Of a stretch of DNA of 64,000 nucleotides, positions 63,862 to 64,000 are shown in pieces. The notes under the pieces were generated by a model. That model ran no database searches and had not been told where the DNA came from. It saw nothing but the letters and a program-made list of their open reading frames with translations. Location: positions 434,001-498,000 of the forward strand of contig CAXKVF010000078.1 of assembly GCA_964057225.1 (NCBI GenBank), in the 5' to 3' direction. The position numbers and the translations under genes were made by a program. Numbering within the stretch: position 1 is the first letter of the stretch; each line of letters opens with the position of its first letter. The DNA comes from Auanema rhodensis (Eukaryota > Nematoda > Chromadorea > Rhabditida > Rhabditidae).

Positions 63862-64000
63862 AGTTACATACCAAGTGCACATCACGTGTACATTTAATTA
63901 GCATAAATTAAAGTTCACGTAAATTTCAAAGTCATGGTTACCATGAACCAATATCAATAAAAATTTGTTTTTAGACTAATATGGACATGGGAAATCTAAT
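63862..64000 (+). repeat. Partial monomer cut by the window end
   Basis: The first 139 bases of a GAACC/GGGAAATC monomer. The sequence stops mid-monomer with no sign of an array edge. Confidence 0.95.

Larger units (their letters stand above)
1..64000 (+). repeat. Satellite DNA array, 176-bp monomer, about 365.8 copies
   Basis: One monomer repeats head to tail, always in the same orientation, across the whole window. I anchored monomer starts on AGTTACATAC, which recurs at 1, 177, 353, 529 and so on. The copy starting at 63862 is the 366th. Lengths balance exactly: 333 x 176, 27 x 175, 4 x 89 and 1 x 172 bp sum to 63861. Most copies differ from one another by only a few bases. No inversion, transposon or unique spacer interrupts the array and neither end is reached. 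The monomer length and the higher-order structure are typical of centromeric or heterochromatic satellites in eukaryotes. I do not recognise the family, so the chromosomal location is inference. Confidence 0.98.

Noticed and set aside
1-64000. CRISPR-like array of repeats and spacers
   Set aside because: The whole unit is repeated, with no unique spacers, and the monomer is far longer than a CRISPR repeat.
1-64000. rDNA, 5S gene cluster or tRNA array in tandem
   Set aside because: No recognisable 5S internal control region, tRNA A/B boxes with cloverleaf, or rRNA core sequence is present. The unit is AT-rich, and I see no conserved RNA fold apart from short dyads.
1-64000. Assignment to a known 170-180 bp centromere satellite (human alpha, Arabidopsis 178-bp, Brassica 176-bp)
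   Set aside because: Only the length is similar. I cannot match the sequence to any of these families from what I can see, so no family name is given.
1-64000. Origin of replication or telomeric/subtelomeric repeat
   Set aside because: No short telomere-type repeats occur and no element is unique enough to mark an origin. AT-rich inverted repeats are present in every monomer and are not specific evidence.

Overview
The whole window is one satellite DNA array. I see no gene, RNA gene, transposon, telomere repeat, CRISPR array or unique sequence. From base 1 to base 64000 a single AT-rich monomer (about 33% GC by my hand count of the first copy) repeats head to tail in one orientation. The normal monomer is 176 bp. 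I counted 365 complete monomers starting at base 1, plus a 139-bp partial copy at 63862-64000. The lengths balance exactly: 333 monomers of 176 bp, 27 of 175 bp, 4 of 89 bp and one of 172 bp sum to 63861 bp. Both ends lie inside the array, so the real array is longer.

The organism must be a eukaryote with large satellite blocks. A nucleosome-scale monomer, higher-order repeats and tens of kilobases without unique sequence fit a centromeric, pericentromeric or heterochromatic-knob satellite. I do not recognise the monomer and cannot choose between plant and animal. Its length resembles several plant and animal centromere satellites, but length alone proves nothing.

In monomer coordinates (1 = first base of the window) the unit holds: a palindrome cluster at 14-31 (GTGCAC, CACGTG, TGTACA); an AT-rich inverted repeat at 32-51; a CACGTA core at 55-60; a near-perfect dyad CATGGT-T-ACCATG at 72-84; an A/T tract at 98-111; and a perfect 10-bp palindrome TTCACGTGAA at 164-173, overlapping a weak CENP-B-box-like motif that crosses into the next monomer. 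The three CACGT cores lie 32 and 33 bp apart, close to three helical turns.

The array is a patchwork of higher-order repeats (HORs), read from shared rare variants. 1-8.1 kb: a 20-monomer (3516 bp) duplication and an irregular stretch. 8093-11260: a 6-mer (1056 bp) three times. 11789-13548: a 5-mer (880 bp) twice. 14605-17596: an 11-mer offset (1936 bp). 17949-18828: dimers. 19533-22352: a nested HOR of 1410 bp, twice, built on 89-bp truncated monomers. 22.4-32.2 kb: weakly structured. 32.2-48.4 kb: many 175-bp monomers, with 351-, 527- and 878-bp HORs. 48.0-51.5 kb: a 1935-bp offset duplication. 51.5-64 kb: a 1055-bp 6-mer and a long duplication about 7.56 kb apart.

Variant composition changes along the window. 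C at monomer position 85 dominates up to about 17.9 kb; A85 and the GAAGC form dominate after it; the one-base-deleted monomers all lie between 32.2 and 62.3 kb. This is the expected footprint of unequal crossing-over and local amplification. Any function is likely structural (chromatin, kinetochore or heterochromatin), and that is inference.
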